Shown piece by piece: positions 46,513 through 56,772 of a stretch of DNA of 64,000 nt. The DNA comes from Hygrophila difformis. Lineage: Eukaryota > Streptophyta > Magnoliopsida > Lamiales > Acanthaceae. Under the pieces are notes generated by a model that did no database searches, was not told the origin of the DNA, and was given only the letters and a program-made list of their open reading frames with translations. Position numbers and translations under genes: made by a program. Where the stretch lies: positions 28,584,174 to 28,648,173 of the forward strand of contig JAOANR010000010.1 in assembly GCA_030278955.1 (NCBI GenBank), given 5' to 3'. The first letter of the stretch is position 1. Each line of letters begins with the position of its first letter.

Positions 46513-49500
46513 TGTAACACCCCGGTTTTTGGTAACCCAGGTCGGGATGTCACCGCCACACCTCTCTAGCAAGACACGGCTTCTCCGAGCTTGCTAAAGT
46601 GATGCAAGGCTAGGTATTGCAGTATTTAAATATTTAAAACACATTCAAACAACCCATACAATATAGTTTGGAAAATAATATCATTATAGTGCAGCGGAAA
46701 ATAATATTTAAGTATAAGTATTGCAGCGGAAATTGAAATAGGGCCAACATGGGCAAAACACGGGTTAAACATGCCCATTCATGTCATAGTCTAATGCAAA
46801 AATTTAAAAACAAAGTTCCCAAAAATTCCCATGCATGTACGTGCTCAAGTATAATCCACATGCTCTGTAGGAAAAAGAAAGAAATGGTTTTGGGTCAGCA
46901 CAACTTACTGAGTAAGTTAACACATACATGATTGTGGGGTTTCAAAGCCTTTAATTAAATTTAAAGAAAACATGTGCATACAAGACATGATTTAATTTTA
47001 TTCATCTAATAATAATTTAATTGCATAATTTAAAAGACAGGGGTTCCATAAGATCATAATTCAACAAACATGATAAAATAATCGCAAGACATAATTTAAA
47101 GACGTAATTTAAATAAGGAAAATATCCAAGTATTTAAGGATTTCATTCTTTCTTTTTTTTTTATTCAATATGATCTAGTATAATTTGTTCTTGGGGAAAC
47201 GAACCCGCAAGAATTTAAACGCATCCTAGGGAATCGAACCCATAGGAATCAACACACGTTCTGGGAAATCGAACCTACAGGAATTGACACTCATCCTGGG
47301 GAATTGAACCCGCAGGAATCGACACACATCCTGGGGAATCAAACCCGCAAGAAAACATACACCCTGGGAATCGAACCTGCAAGGTTTGACACGGACATCC
47401 TGGGGAAGTAAACCTGCAGGAATACAGACGTCTTTGGGGAATCGAACCCGCAAGGTCAGAACAAGTTTCGCAAATTTCACAAGTTCTCAACATATAATTT
47501 TACTAGTCGCTGTTTTGCTCCAAAATTATTTACAAATTAATTTAAAGTCCTAAAATTCTGAAATTTTACCAGTAACTCAAGAACACAGAGACGAACAAGT
47601 TTCGTGTTTTAACCTTTCCGATCCGAGTTAAGGAAACAAGTCAAAAACGTGGATTTCCATCAGGTTATTAATCTGTCCGAATTTTTACAACAAAAGTTTC
47701 ATAATTTCGAGATCTACCATAGCAAACGAACTCCAAATTTGATGAAATTTTACAGGAAGATACTTGAGACAATTACCTACAACTTTCATTTAGAACACAA
47801 AGCCTAATGTTCGTCGGATCAGTGGTTAATCTTTGGATCAAGCTCGAAACTAATTTCTGTCAGCTTTCATGAATTCGGTAAGGGCGCAGATTGGTTCGGT
47901 TCATATTCGGAGGTTTAAATCTTAACGAAAAATTACAAATATTTACGGAGGTGTTCTAAACTTATAGATCTACACTTCTTATGTTCAACACTATTCCTAA
48001 ATCGCTCTAGATCTAATGTAAAAATCAACCACAAGTTCGGACTATGAATCTTTCACCGTTTCAAGATCTAAATTTGAGGCAGGTTTGTTTGGGACCATTC
48101 TTGGATATCAAAACACAATGGAAAATTATGAAAATTTTACTGAAGGTAGATCTATGTCTTAGGAATGATTCTTCTATTTTGAGTTTTCTCGTTTGAAGAC
48201 TTTTAAGGGTTCGAAAAATTCAAAGCAAAACGTTGCGCCGTCGGTTTCTTTTATTGACAGATTTTTAGGGTTTTTATTTAGATCTTTGTATTCGAATGTA
48301 TTTTAATCACCCATAACCAAAGTAAGCGTTAACTTACAGGTTTTACGGATGTTCCGGCGTGTCGATTCGGAGGCGTGGCTTCCAGTCCACCGTTTATCTC
48401 CTAGATTCGTCGGGTTCTTCGTTCTAGATCCGGATCGGGGTTTAGAATAGAAAAAAGGATCATGTTAGGATTCGTTTTCGAATCAAGAATGGAAAAGAAA
48501 TGGACCAGAACTTACCACAATGACAAGGCCTCCGGAATTTCGTCCAAGTCATTCTCCTCTCTTGCCTTCGTGCCTCCGACGACTCCGGGATTAGGGTTTG
48601 ATATGTAGAGAGTTTTTCGTAGGGTTTGAAAAGTCTTCGGGGTGGAACAAGACGATTATTTATAGATGTGGAAGACCTAGGGGACATCCAAGGTCTGCCC
48701 TAGGGAGTCTTGAGCCGAAAGGTGAGTAACCTAAGTCGAAAAATCCGGAATCGGGCGAGAAAATTGCGATTTTGCCACAACAGCTGGTCTGGTGCGCACT
48801 TGGCGCTCCCCGCGCCAACCCGGAATGGGCTTTGTCCTGGGCCGGGCCGTGCTATCCTTTGGGCCTTTCCTCTTCCTCCTTTCTTTTGGGCCTTTGTCTT
48901 CTCTTTGGGCCTTTTCTTCTTCTATTTTCTTGGGCTTACTCCTTGGGCTATCTCTTGGACTTTAAAACCTATTTTAAATTTATTTGGGATCTCAAATTAA
49001 TTTCGGGTTCGAAATATTAAGTCCATCTATATTTGGTTCCCGTGCAATAATGTATTTAATTAAATTATTTTCGACTTCACGGGTTCTTGGATATTTAATT
49101 CCTTCTTGAATTAAATTTCATTTCTCATTTCATCTTTTGGAATTAAATTCCATTTCTCATTTTATCTTTAAATTATTTATTTTATTTATATATTGTATTT
49201 ATTTATTTATGTTACAAAATTCTCGAGTATTACAGTCTACCCTCCTTAAGAATCAACTTCGTCCTCGAAGTTGCGCTACTGATTTTACGGGTATTACAGT
49301 CTACCCTCCTTAAGAATCAACTTCGCCCTCGAAGTTGCGTTTTTAGCTTCTCTCGAGCTAAGAACTATGGTCCTTTTGTTTATATTGGTTTTTCTTTCTT
49401 TATTTTTTTTTTATTTTGTAACTGAACTTAAAATTGAAATTTCTAAGCTGCCTACGTACCCTGTGAAGGGATCAAGCCATTACGTAGTTCAGAACAATTT

Positions 49501-49542
49501 GAATTTGTTTGTTTATTTTGGACCAAATTACACGGTGTGACA
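46513..49542 (-). repeat. LTR of the gag-only element, 3030 bp
   Basis: Ends TGTAACACCCCGG and CGGTGTGACA, an imperfect inverted pair. It is diverged from the LTRs at 384-7048 but alignable on both sides of the array at 47,190-47,455. A GC-rich word block (GCGCACTTGGCGC-like) lies near 48,790-48,830, matching the place of the GCGCG block in the relative. Confidence 0.85.
47190..47455 (-). repeat. Eight-unit array of tRNA T-arm/B-box-like sequences
   Basis: Eight units of about 35 bp. Each centres on a variant of GGGTTCGATTCCC on the minus strand, the sense strand of the element. Centres lie at about 47,193-47,206, 47,229-47,241, 47,263-47,275, 47,298-47,311, 47,333-47,346, 47,365-47,377, 47,402-47,414 and 47,436-47,449. 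At least four contain an exact match to the tRNA-gene B box (GGTTCGANTCC or GGTTCAANTCC). Flanking bases such as CCTGC...CCAGG can extend the stem. No whole tRNA gene is present: there is no A box or anticodon arm. Confidence 0.85.
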
Positions 49543-49633
49543 TCCTCTCCCACTTTAGCTTACAGTTATGTCCCCATAACTGTGGTGGTGTCGATTTGGA
49601 ATAGGGTCGGGTAGCGTTGTATATCATCATTTC

Positions 49634-50761
49634 TCACTGAGCTGGCAAGTCTGCTTGGTCAACATCATTCCATCGCCCTACAGCTCTTCCTTGATCTCCT
49701 TGTTGAGGGTTTACCAAATCTTGCCTCTTCTCAATCATCTCCTCACGAACATTACATTCTCTAATCATGTGGTCTTCCCCACCACATCTATAACAAGTCC
49801 CGCGCCTTGGGCATTCGCGCACCAGATGGGCTTGGTGGCACTGCGGGCAACGTGGTATGTCTGTACGACGTATGTCATTTCTCCCATTATTTGAATCTTT
49901 ATTCTCGTTCTTCTTTGGGTCATTGGACCTATCTTGTCCATCGTTATTGCTTCGATTCTTTTTCTCAAATCCTTGCGAGTCCTTACTCGACTCCCCATTT
50001 TCTTTATGCTTCAGTTGCTGGACTCGATCAATTGCTACAGCGCGGTCATATACCATCTGCAGGTTCGTGAATTGTCCTACTGCAAGTATCTCCCAGATAC
50101 TAAGGTTCAGACCCATCTCGAATTTCTGAGCCTTGTCAGAGTCGGTTGGTACTATCCTCGTAGCAAATCGTACCAATTTCTTGAACCGGATGTAATACTC
50201 CTGCACCGTCTGTCCCCCTTGTTTTAATGATAAAAACTCTTCGTACATTGCCGCCTTGGTGCTCATGGGGTAGAATCGGTCCCTTAGATCCTCCTTAAGT
50301 TTATTCCACGAATAAGCTTCTTCAACTTCCTCTAAATTCCTCTGGAGGTTTTGCCACCACTCATTGGCTTCGCCTCCTAAGCAGTAGGTTTCTACTCGTA
50401 GCTTTGCCTCATCAGGGCATTTGATAGCATCCAAGAGCTTATCAAATGTACGGATCCACCCCTCTAGTTTGGCGGGATCCTCTTGCCCATCATAGCGTGG
50501 TGGTTGATAGGGATTCACCAACGCTAGATAGTTGATTTGAGCCACTGGCGGAGGTACTGCTGCTTGTGCCCTATGCACCTCCGCATTTCCTAATGCTACA
50601 AGGACTTCCTCTACAGTTTTTAGACGTTCTTCCATATTGTTGGGCGCAGGAGGCACTCGTTTTTCTAGGTTCTGAGGACTTCTACTGTTGTTGGGCACGT
50701 TGGGGAGGTCAGCGTCTGTGCCGTTTGGAGTCACCTTCCTCGGTTTTCTCCTATGTGCCAT
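49634..50761 (-). CDS. Gag polyprotein of the LTR element (Ty3/gypsy type)
   Basis: An intact 375-codon ORF. The N terminus is basic, then comes a short coiled-coil-like part. The retrotransposon gag core at about residues 80-250 shows the usual PPRYDGQEDPAKLEGWIRTF, ANEWWQNL and YYIRFKKLVRFA blocks. A Lys/Asn/Asp-rich linker and a CCHC zinc knuckle (CYRCGGEDHMIREC, about 330-343) follow, preceded by a second possible CPQC...HLVREC finger. It forms the virus-like particle and binds RNA. No pol follows within the element, and its open frame suggests selection or youth. It might serve in trans for the family, including the 384-7048 element. Confidence 0.88.
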   Translation of the reverse strand: MAHRRKPRKVTPNGTDADLPNVPNNSRSPQNLEKRVPPAPNNMEERLKTVEEVLVALGNAEVHRAQAAVPPPVAQINYLALVNPYQPPRYDGQEDPAKLEGWIRTFDKLLDAIKCPDEAKLRVETYCLGGEANEWWQNLQRNLEEVEEAYSWNKLKEDLRDRFYPMSTKAAMYEEFLSLKQGGQTVQEYYIRFKKLVRFATRIVPTDSDKAQKFEMGLNLSIWEILAVGQFTNLQMVYDRAVAIDRVQQLKHKENGESSKDSQGFEKKNRSNNDGQDRSNDPKKNENKDSNNGRNDIRRTDIPRCPQCHQAHLVRECPRRGTCYRCGGEDHMIRECNVREEMIEKRQDLVNPQQGDQGRAVGRWNDVDQADLPAQ

Positions 50762-51553
50762 TTTCTGTTATGAACGTGTATAGATTAGATTTTGGGGATT
50801 TGAAAGATCGTTTAGGAAGGAAATTATGAAGTCCAGAAACCATTTTTTTTCCAAGTCTCGAATTTTGAATTCTGGATTTGTTGTTTGGGAAACCAAAACA
50901 AGATTTTTGGAATAAAGAGTGTTTTAATTAGAAACTTGATTTTTATTGTTCAACATAACGAAATTGTTTCGTATGAGGGTAGGAGTGGCAATGGCCGAGG
51001 ATTGTTATACTTAATCGTGCGCTTAGATAAACGCGATCAAGAACTAAGGCAGGATCAGTCTCTAGTTAGCGTTTCTAATTCGATGTCAAGCCTCTAAGTT
51101 GTGTAGGTGTAGCAAGAGATCTAAGTTAGAACAACGCCGCTTCTAGGTTATCTAAGGTATAGATAATGCAATATGCACATGCAAATGATGATCCCCCCAA
51201 AAATAAATGCACTATTTTTCCCATGTGTTTTAAAATAAAATATATCCCATGGTGGACTAAAATAACAACAATAAGATTTGGGCCTCTATATTGGCCAAAG
51301 AATAATAATTAAGTTTTAATAAAAATTATGGGGATTCGGCCTTAAAATTTTTGGGGTTTAAAAATGATCTTTTGGGCTAAGAATAATTTGGGCTAGAAGA
51401 TAATAATTTGGGCTCCTTATAAAAGAGTACCTTTAAAAATAATAGTGTATACTTAAAAATAATAATATTGGTAACAATTTAAAAATAATATTGGTTTAAA
51501 AATAATAGTTTAAAAATAATAAGGGTTTAAAAATAATAATTTAAAAATATCCG

Positions 51554-51566
51554 GGCTCTGATACCA
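51554..51566 (-). promoter_or_regulatory. Primer-binding site of the gag-only element
   Basis: The minus strand reads TGGTATCAGAGCC, 3 bp inside the truncated right LTR. It is single copy here, in contrast to the triplicated site in the 384-7048 relative. Confidence 0.9.
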
Positions 51567-51645
51567 CTTTGTAACACCCCGGTTTTTGGTGAATAACATG
51601 TCTCTAAGAAAGAAAGTGAACATCACAATTGTAAATTCCATAGAG

Positions 51646-53700
51646 TCAATCATCCTGTCCTCCCCCACCCCGACCACCCATCATCGTGTACACAGTATGG
51701 ACTATATCACGAACTCTCGGATCATCGTCATCCATAAACTGATCCAAATATGCCCTAACATCGTGCTCTTGCATGGCATAATCGACCCGTACAGGTGGAT
51801 GGAGCCTACGCTGATGTCGCTGCACCGGTCGCTGGACACGAGGGTGTGATATGTCGGTATACCAACCCATATACGAAGCGGCACACTCGTGTGGGTACTC
51901 CGCCAAACGACCCAATCGGATATCGTGAAGGACCTGACTATCCCATGTCGTGAACTGCTCCCCCAGCTCATGCCATAGCGGCTGCGTTCTCTGATTCTCT
52001 CGATGGGTGCGGTCTAAGAGCTGTGCCAACGGGTCAGGTGGGATCGTTTGCACATACCCGAACTGTCGAAGAACACGATCGGGCATGTATGGCTCAACTA
52101 TCTCACCGGCGGATAGATAACCACGGTAAAGAGCGGACTCGGGCCGTGGGAAAACCCTTCGCACCTCGGTGTACCTATCGAATATCACCTACCTATCATT
52201 TTAGTTTTTTAGTTAAATACCCCCACACAATATTTACCATATGTATATGTATATGAAAATGAGTACCTCGTCCGCTGTGAGCTCATCCAGCCTATCCCGC
52301 CATGCACGTCTACGGTCAACTGCCTGTGCGGTGTGCCCTTCCTGCGTCCACCGTAAGCACATCGGTCCACGACCTCTGTAATCGGGATCCTCGGGTGGCC
52401 TGCCCACTTTGGGGAAGTGCTCGTAAATCCAAGCCTGTGGCAAACATTAAATGAAAGCCATTAATTGAATGTATCTGTTCAGAATTCGTGATTATAAAAC
52501 TACATACCTCCATCAAGGTCCAATATCCCACCGCCTGCTTTGTCACTGCGGTGGCAGCCAGGCCGAGCTGCTTGTACAGGTAGGCAAGGACTGTAGCTCC
52601 CCACGCGTAATCTGGAACGCCGCTCATGCTATCGAGGTACTCCAGCCACTTCACATCCTCACGAGACTCGCTCTTGTTAGGGAACAAAAGACTCCCCAAC
52701 ATATATAAAAGGTAGGCCCTGGCGGACATCCTCACAACGTCGCGATCCCCTGATATCATCCCCGTCTTAAATGTTTCTTTCAACCACTCCAACGAAACGT
52801 GAGCCCCCCTAACCCTCCTCATCTCCGCTCTCACCTCATCTACTGAGTACCTAAGTACATTGGAAACGTCCTCGTGGACCATGGATATACCTGGAAATAG
52901 AAATATAGTCATTCCATTTTAACTAATGAAACAAACACAATTAAATTAATACAAAACTAAATGTAAGAATACCTCCATGACTGGAGAGCACGGGTCACCC
53001 CGTCACAGGCAGACCAATCAGACAGAACACATCATCCATCATGATTGTCATCTCGCCGAATGGTAAATGGAACGTGTTTGTCTCTGGATGCCATCTCTCA
53101 ATGAAGGCCTCGATCAAGTTCTTGTTCGGAGCTCTAAAAGTGATTTGTTTAATCATGTGAAATCCACATCTCTTGATGTAGTCCCGGAACCGTTTGTTCT
53201 CTCCCACTTTCTGAATCTTCCACGTGGAAAACTTCGCGGCATGGCTAATGATCTTGAGCGGCTCTCGCTCACGGCTATTCCATATCTCATATACAACGTG
53301 CTTCCTAAACAGCCTCAGCAGAGGAGGTGCAATATGTCATCACCGTCATCCTGATCCTGCTCGACTGGATGTGGAGCCTGATCTACAAGGGGCGATCGTC
53401 GTGCTGCTGGCTCCTCGTGGGTGAAATCCTGAACTGAATCGACTATATGTGGAGCATGATCTACCACGGGCGATCGTCGCTCAACTGGCTCCTCGTGGGC
53501 GAATTCCTGAACCGACTCGACTAGATGTGGAGCATGATCTACCACGGGCGATCGTCGCGCGACTGGCTCCTCGTGGGCGTAATCCTGAACATGATGTTCT
53601 ACTATTGCAGTATCTCCATCATCTTTAAGCTGTCGGACCCGTTGAACTCGGGCTGAGGCTGTAGGCCGACGACGATAAATTACTACCTCTGAAATTCAAG
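51646..53700 (-). pseudogene. Plant mobile domain (PMD) gene, PP7-long-form-like
   Basis: Exons on the minus strand at about 53,700-52,990, 52,890-52,450 and 52,190-51,646. The first carries an in-frame minisatellite then an entry to the domain (KIISHAAKFSTWKI, PFGEMTIMMDDVFCLIGLPVTG). The second has the helical core (DDVKWLEYL, YAWGATVLAYLY, GYWTLMEVW-like). The third has RPESALYRGYLSAGE and MPDRVLRQFGYVQTIPPDPL. These match the aminotransferase-like plant mobile domain that is spread among retroelements and MULEs and fused to PP7-type phosphatases or MAIN-type host proteins. No phosphatase part is present. A frameshift lies near 53,330-53,345. The convergent position to the FAR1-like exon parallels the Ulp1/transposase layout at 16.6-29.7 kb. 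Confidence 0.7.
53345..53590 (-). repeat. 78-bp in-frame minisatellite in the PMD gene
   Basis: Three copies of a 78-bp unit encode a 26-residue acidic repeat with the core VDHAPHxVxSVQxFxHEEP. The unit length is a multiple of three and the frame is kept, so it adds repeats to the N-terminal tail of the PMD protein. Confidence 0.85.
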
Positions 53701-53781
53701 CGGAAAAATTTATAAGTATAAACACCAAGCATAATAGATAAAGGAGAAACAAAAAAAAAAGAAAAAAATTGGAACAGACAT

Positions 53782-53969
53782 GTTCGGCCGTGAGGGCCGA
53801 ACAGGTTTACGACCGTGCGGCCAGATCTGCCGCACGGTCTCGGTTGCGTGCGGCCGAGAGGGCCGCAAGCCTAACCTGGTGCATGACACTCCATGCTGTG
53901 CACCACACTTGCCGCACGGCGCCAAGTGCCGTGCGGCACTCCCAACGTTCGGCACACCAGTGCCGAACA
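53782..53969. repeat. GTTCGGCC / GTGCGGCC hairpin-word array (right)
   Basis: Five or more short perfect stems in a row with loops of about 5-7 bases. The stems are GTTCGGCC/GGCCGAAC, CGTGCGGC/GCCGCACG, GTGCGGCC/GGCCGC, GCCGCAC/GTGCGGC and GTTCGGCA/TGCCGAAC. The block shares its words with 45,808-46,002. It lies in the 5' part of the PMD gene, probably an intron or leader. Confidence 0.85.
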
Positions 53970-54541
53970 GGGACTCGTCCCCTACCTCCAGCCACTCCAT
54001 TTTTGGCCATTCAAATCTCTACCCAAATGCAATTTTAAACACAAAAAACATCAATGTACCATTCCTAAGCCTAAATAGAAGCTTTTTAACATGTCATATT
54101 AACATCTACCCCAAATGGGTAAATTAAAAATTTATAAACACTAAAACTTACTTTTTCCTCCTTCCATATTACTTGTAGAACCCGTGTTTTCCTCAATCCC
54201 TTGTGCTTCACGACTGTATTACGAACCACGACAATGAATGGGAGCAGCCGAGCCTTCCTTCTTTCCTCCTTCAAGCTTCAAGCATTCGGTCTTCTTTTCT
54301 TCTTTTGTTCTCTATGTCTCGATCGATTGGGAGAGAGGGAAGGAATGGGGTGTAGGGGTGGGGTGTATGAAGCAATTAGGGTTTAGGATTTGTTTCCCTT
54401 TTTCTATAAGGGTATCTAAGTCTTTTGGTATGGGGTGTATGTAGAATATGGTATGTTTTATAAATTTGTGGGTGGGGTATATTTAGCAATGGGGTGATCT
54501 TAGTAAAAATGGGAGTAGGAATAGCCGCGGTCAATACATAA

Positions 54542-55554
54542 TTGAGGGGAAGATCAATATAACTAGAAGAGCCACACCAGTGAAATAAAAAAATATTTTG
54601 TCTAATACAATTTGGCATGACATATAATGAATATTCTTTGAAAATATTCAAACAACTATTATAACTCCGGGCTATTAAAACGAAACCACAACTGCACAAG
54701 TCATGTACATGTTCTCTAAAAATAAACAAAATACATACACACTAACAACAACGCCTTCTGGCACGGGTAGGAGATTTTCCACTTAAATTAAAATTGAAAC
54801 AAAAATAATAAGCAAAATCCAGCATCTTGATTTATGGATAAGGCTAACCAAAGAAGACAAAAGAAAAAAGAAACTAAAAGTGAGAATGAAATATCGGACA
54901 TCAGGCAGCTACAATAGAATATATAAATTCAAATCAAAATCGAAACATTAGGCTTACCATTGTTCCGCTCTTTCTCTTGGGATCTGTTGTTAATAAATTG
55001 CCCAATATTTCCGGCCCACTCGTCGGCATTCAATGGCTTCCAATAAGCGGTGCAATAGCCCACAATTCACCACGGCGATGGAGCAGACAACAACACCGCA
55101 ACAACAGCATAGAGGGCAAGGACGGAGCTCGACAGTGGCGAGTTCTCACACAGACACAAAATAAGGAGCGGGCGGCGCAGGGTGGAGCGGTGGTTGGAAC
55201 TAGGCATCGGAGATTCAACGGACAGCCAACTGACATAGAAGGGCTTTGGTTTTGTGGCAACCAGTCGAAGATTGCAATTTCCAGTGAATAGAGCTTCAAC
55301 TTCCACTCAATCCGGTGATAATTCCTCCGACCACTGTTGTGACTTGCGACTCCAGATTTCACTTTCAACTTTTGAAGTCGACCAGAGAAGAGTCATCGAC
55401 TTGTGCGTGCTCTACTAGGTCTATTACCATCTACTGGGAGATGAAATTAGGCAATGGACTAATGGAGTATTGAAGTTGGGCTTGGGCCATTTCCTTTATT
55501 AAAAGTGCGAGAACTGTGGCCCATAAATTAAAAATAATAAAATTAATTAATAAA
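54542..55554. other. Intergenic gap
   Basis: No recognised gene. A 104-codon plus-strand frame at 54977-55291 and a minus-strand frame over the same place have no family match and look like chance in locally GC-rich sequence. Confidence 0.5.
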
Positions 55555-55737
55555 TGAGTACTCGACTGTCGAGTCGACTACTTGATACTCGACGAGTATC
55601 ATATGCTTCTAGTCGAGCTTGAGCTCGATACTCGATTATAATACTCGATACTCGATTCGACTATAATTTTTCGAGTACGAGTATAACTTTTTCCGAGTCA
55701 AGTGCCAAATCGAGTAGTTTACTTGTTAATCACCCTA
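55555..55737 (-). mobile_element. hAT-like end with TACTCGA/TCGAGTA subterminal words
   Basis: Read leftward from 55737 the sequence starts TAGGGTGATTAAC, a hAT-type terminus, followed by about 180 bp packed with TACTCGA, GTCGA and TCGAGTA words in both senses. Such subterminal repeats bind hAT transposase. A clear second end was not found. An 8-mer GTTGGAAC follows at 55739-55746 and also occurs at 55193-55200 before TAGGC, which could mark the other end but has little other support. Confidence 0.5.
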
Positions 55738-55849
55738 TGTTGGAACCAAGAGTTTTTTTTATGTTTTTAATAATTCATATGCCGAATCGAGTAGTCTACT
55801 CGATTATAATACTTGTTACTAGTCCTTTAAATCAAATTTAAGGTTTTTT

Positions 55850-56772
55850 TTTTTGCGTGTTGATGTCTTGCACAAAGTGCGTCATTTACTTGTATTTAAA
55901 TAATGAGTAAAGGCTTAATTGATAAAAATTGTGGAATTAATAGCTAAAAACAATAATTTTGAATAAAAATATTAAATTGTGATCTCATTTCATGATTCTA
56001 TGCATTTTAATGTTTTTTTTTGTGTTGAGATTGCATATTTTTAGGTGTTGTTTAGCAAGCCAAGGGCCAAAGGAACCAAGAAGAAGTCAATTGGAGCTCT
56101 AAAACTTGGAAAACGAAGAAAAATGGTAAAAACAATCCAGAACGCGCGCTGGTGGCGCGTGGCGGAGCACGACCGCGTGGATAGCACGCGGTCTGACAAA
56201 GTGGCGCGCTCTGGAGGAAAACCGCGCGGGTAACGCGCGCCCCTGCACATGCGTTTTAGGATTTCGCGTTTTGAGCTATGAATAGCTCGTTTCTAGGCGT
56301 TTTGGGAGTTCCACTTGTCAAATCGTCCAGGATTTTATCACCGTTCTAATTATCTCATTTTCCATATCTTTTTCATTCATCATTCGGACAAAAAGCGTGC
56401 CCTAGGGCTGGATGCCCAAATCTTGCTGAATCTTGGGATATTGCGCAAATCTTCTGGCTGATTCATATTTTTTACAAACTGGTCTATAAATAACACGACT
56501 TCAAGCCAATTGAAGAGTTCCCAATCATTCAATAGTTCCAATCATTCCATACTTTCATATCTTTTCATCAGTCATCCGGGCAAAGAGAAGAAGAAGACGA
56601 AGACAATCCAGTGGAGATCTACACCCGACTTCCTTCACCAATTGTGTCACAGACTGTGTTTTCTTTTATTATTATTTTTAATTCTTGTGACATTATGTTA
56701 GGCTAAACCCATCATTTGGGGAAATCTAGATCTTGACGTTATTGAATTTTGCAATTATTAATATGAATTTCT
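55850..56772 (+). mobile_element. LTR fragment of a gypsy (Tat/Athila-like) element
   Basis: Features of a plant gypsy LTR: a GC-rich word block with a perfect GACCGCGTG/CACGCGGTC stem near 56,168-56,190, a CTATAAATAA TATA box at about 56,482, and a GGCTAAACCC phrase near 56,702. The left border is unclear and no interior follows, because a copia element is inserted at 56,773. Confidence 0.5.

Larger units (their letters stand above)
46513..51590 (-). mobile_element. Gag-only LTR retrotransposon (TR-GAG-like), right LTR truncated
   Basis: The left LTR runs from 46513 (TGTAACACCCCGG) to 49542. The interior is 49543-51569, with a gag ORF and no protease, RT or integrase. An initiator tRNA-Met primer site (TGGTATCAGAGCC, 51566-51554) lies next to the right LTR, of which only 21 bp (51570-51590) remain. 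Both ends and the interior edges are related to the element at 384-7048. Gag alone with full-length LTR fits the non-autonomous TR-GAG class. Loss of the right LTR also removed the target duplication. Confidence 0.85.
45412..54532. mobile_element. 9.1-kb MULE with FAR1-like exon and plant-mobile-domain gene
   Basis: A perfect 9-bp duplication AATACATAA lies at 45403-45411 and 54533-54541. The inverted ends start GACCCGGGCTATTCC (left) and GACCGCGGCTATTCC (right, other strand) and go on through TACT(T/C)CCATTTTTACTAA into ATCACCCCA. Inside are a transposase-type N-terminal exon (plus strand, 46,076-46,495) and a PMD gene (minus strand, 51,646-about 53,700). The MULE was hit by an LTR element at 46,513. 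The transposase catalytic part is missing, so the element is not autonomous. Confidence 0.88.

Noticed and set aside
47190..47455. tRNA genes in the B-box-like array
   Set aside because: No A box, anticodon arm or acceptor stem; units are only about 35 bp.
47190..47455. CRISPR-like array
   Set aside because: Units are imperfect, spacers are not unique or of even length, there are no cas genes, and the DNA is plant nuclear.
54977..55368. Overlapping frames on both strands at 55.0-55.4 kb as genes
   Set aside because: No family features, no splice signals and mutual overlap; likely chance in GC-rich sequence.
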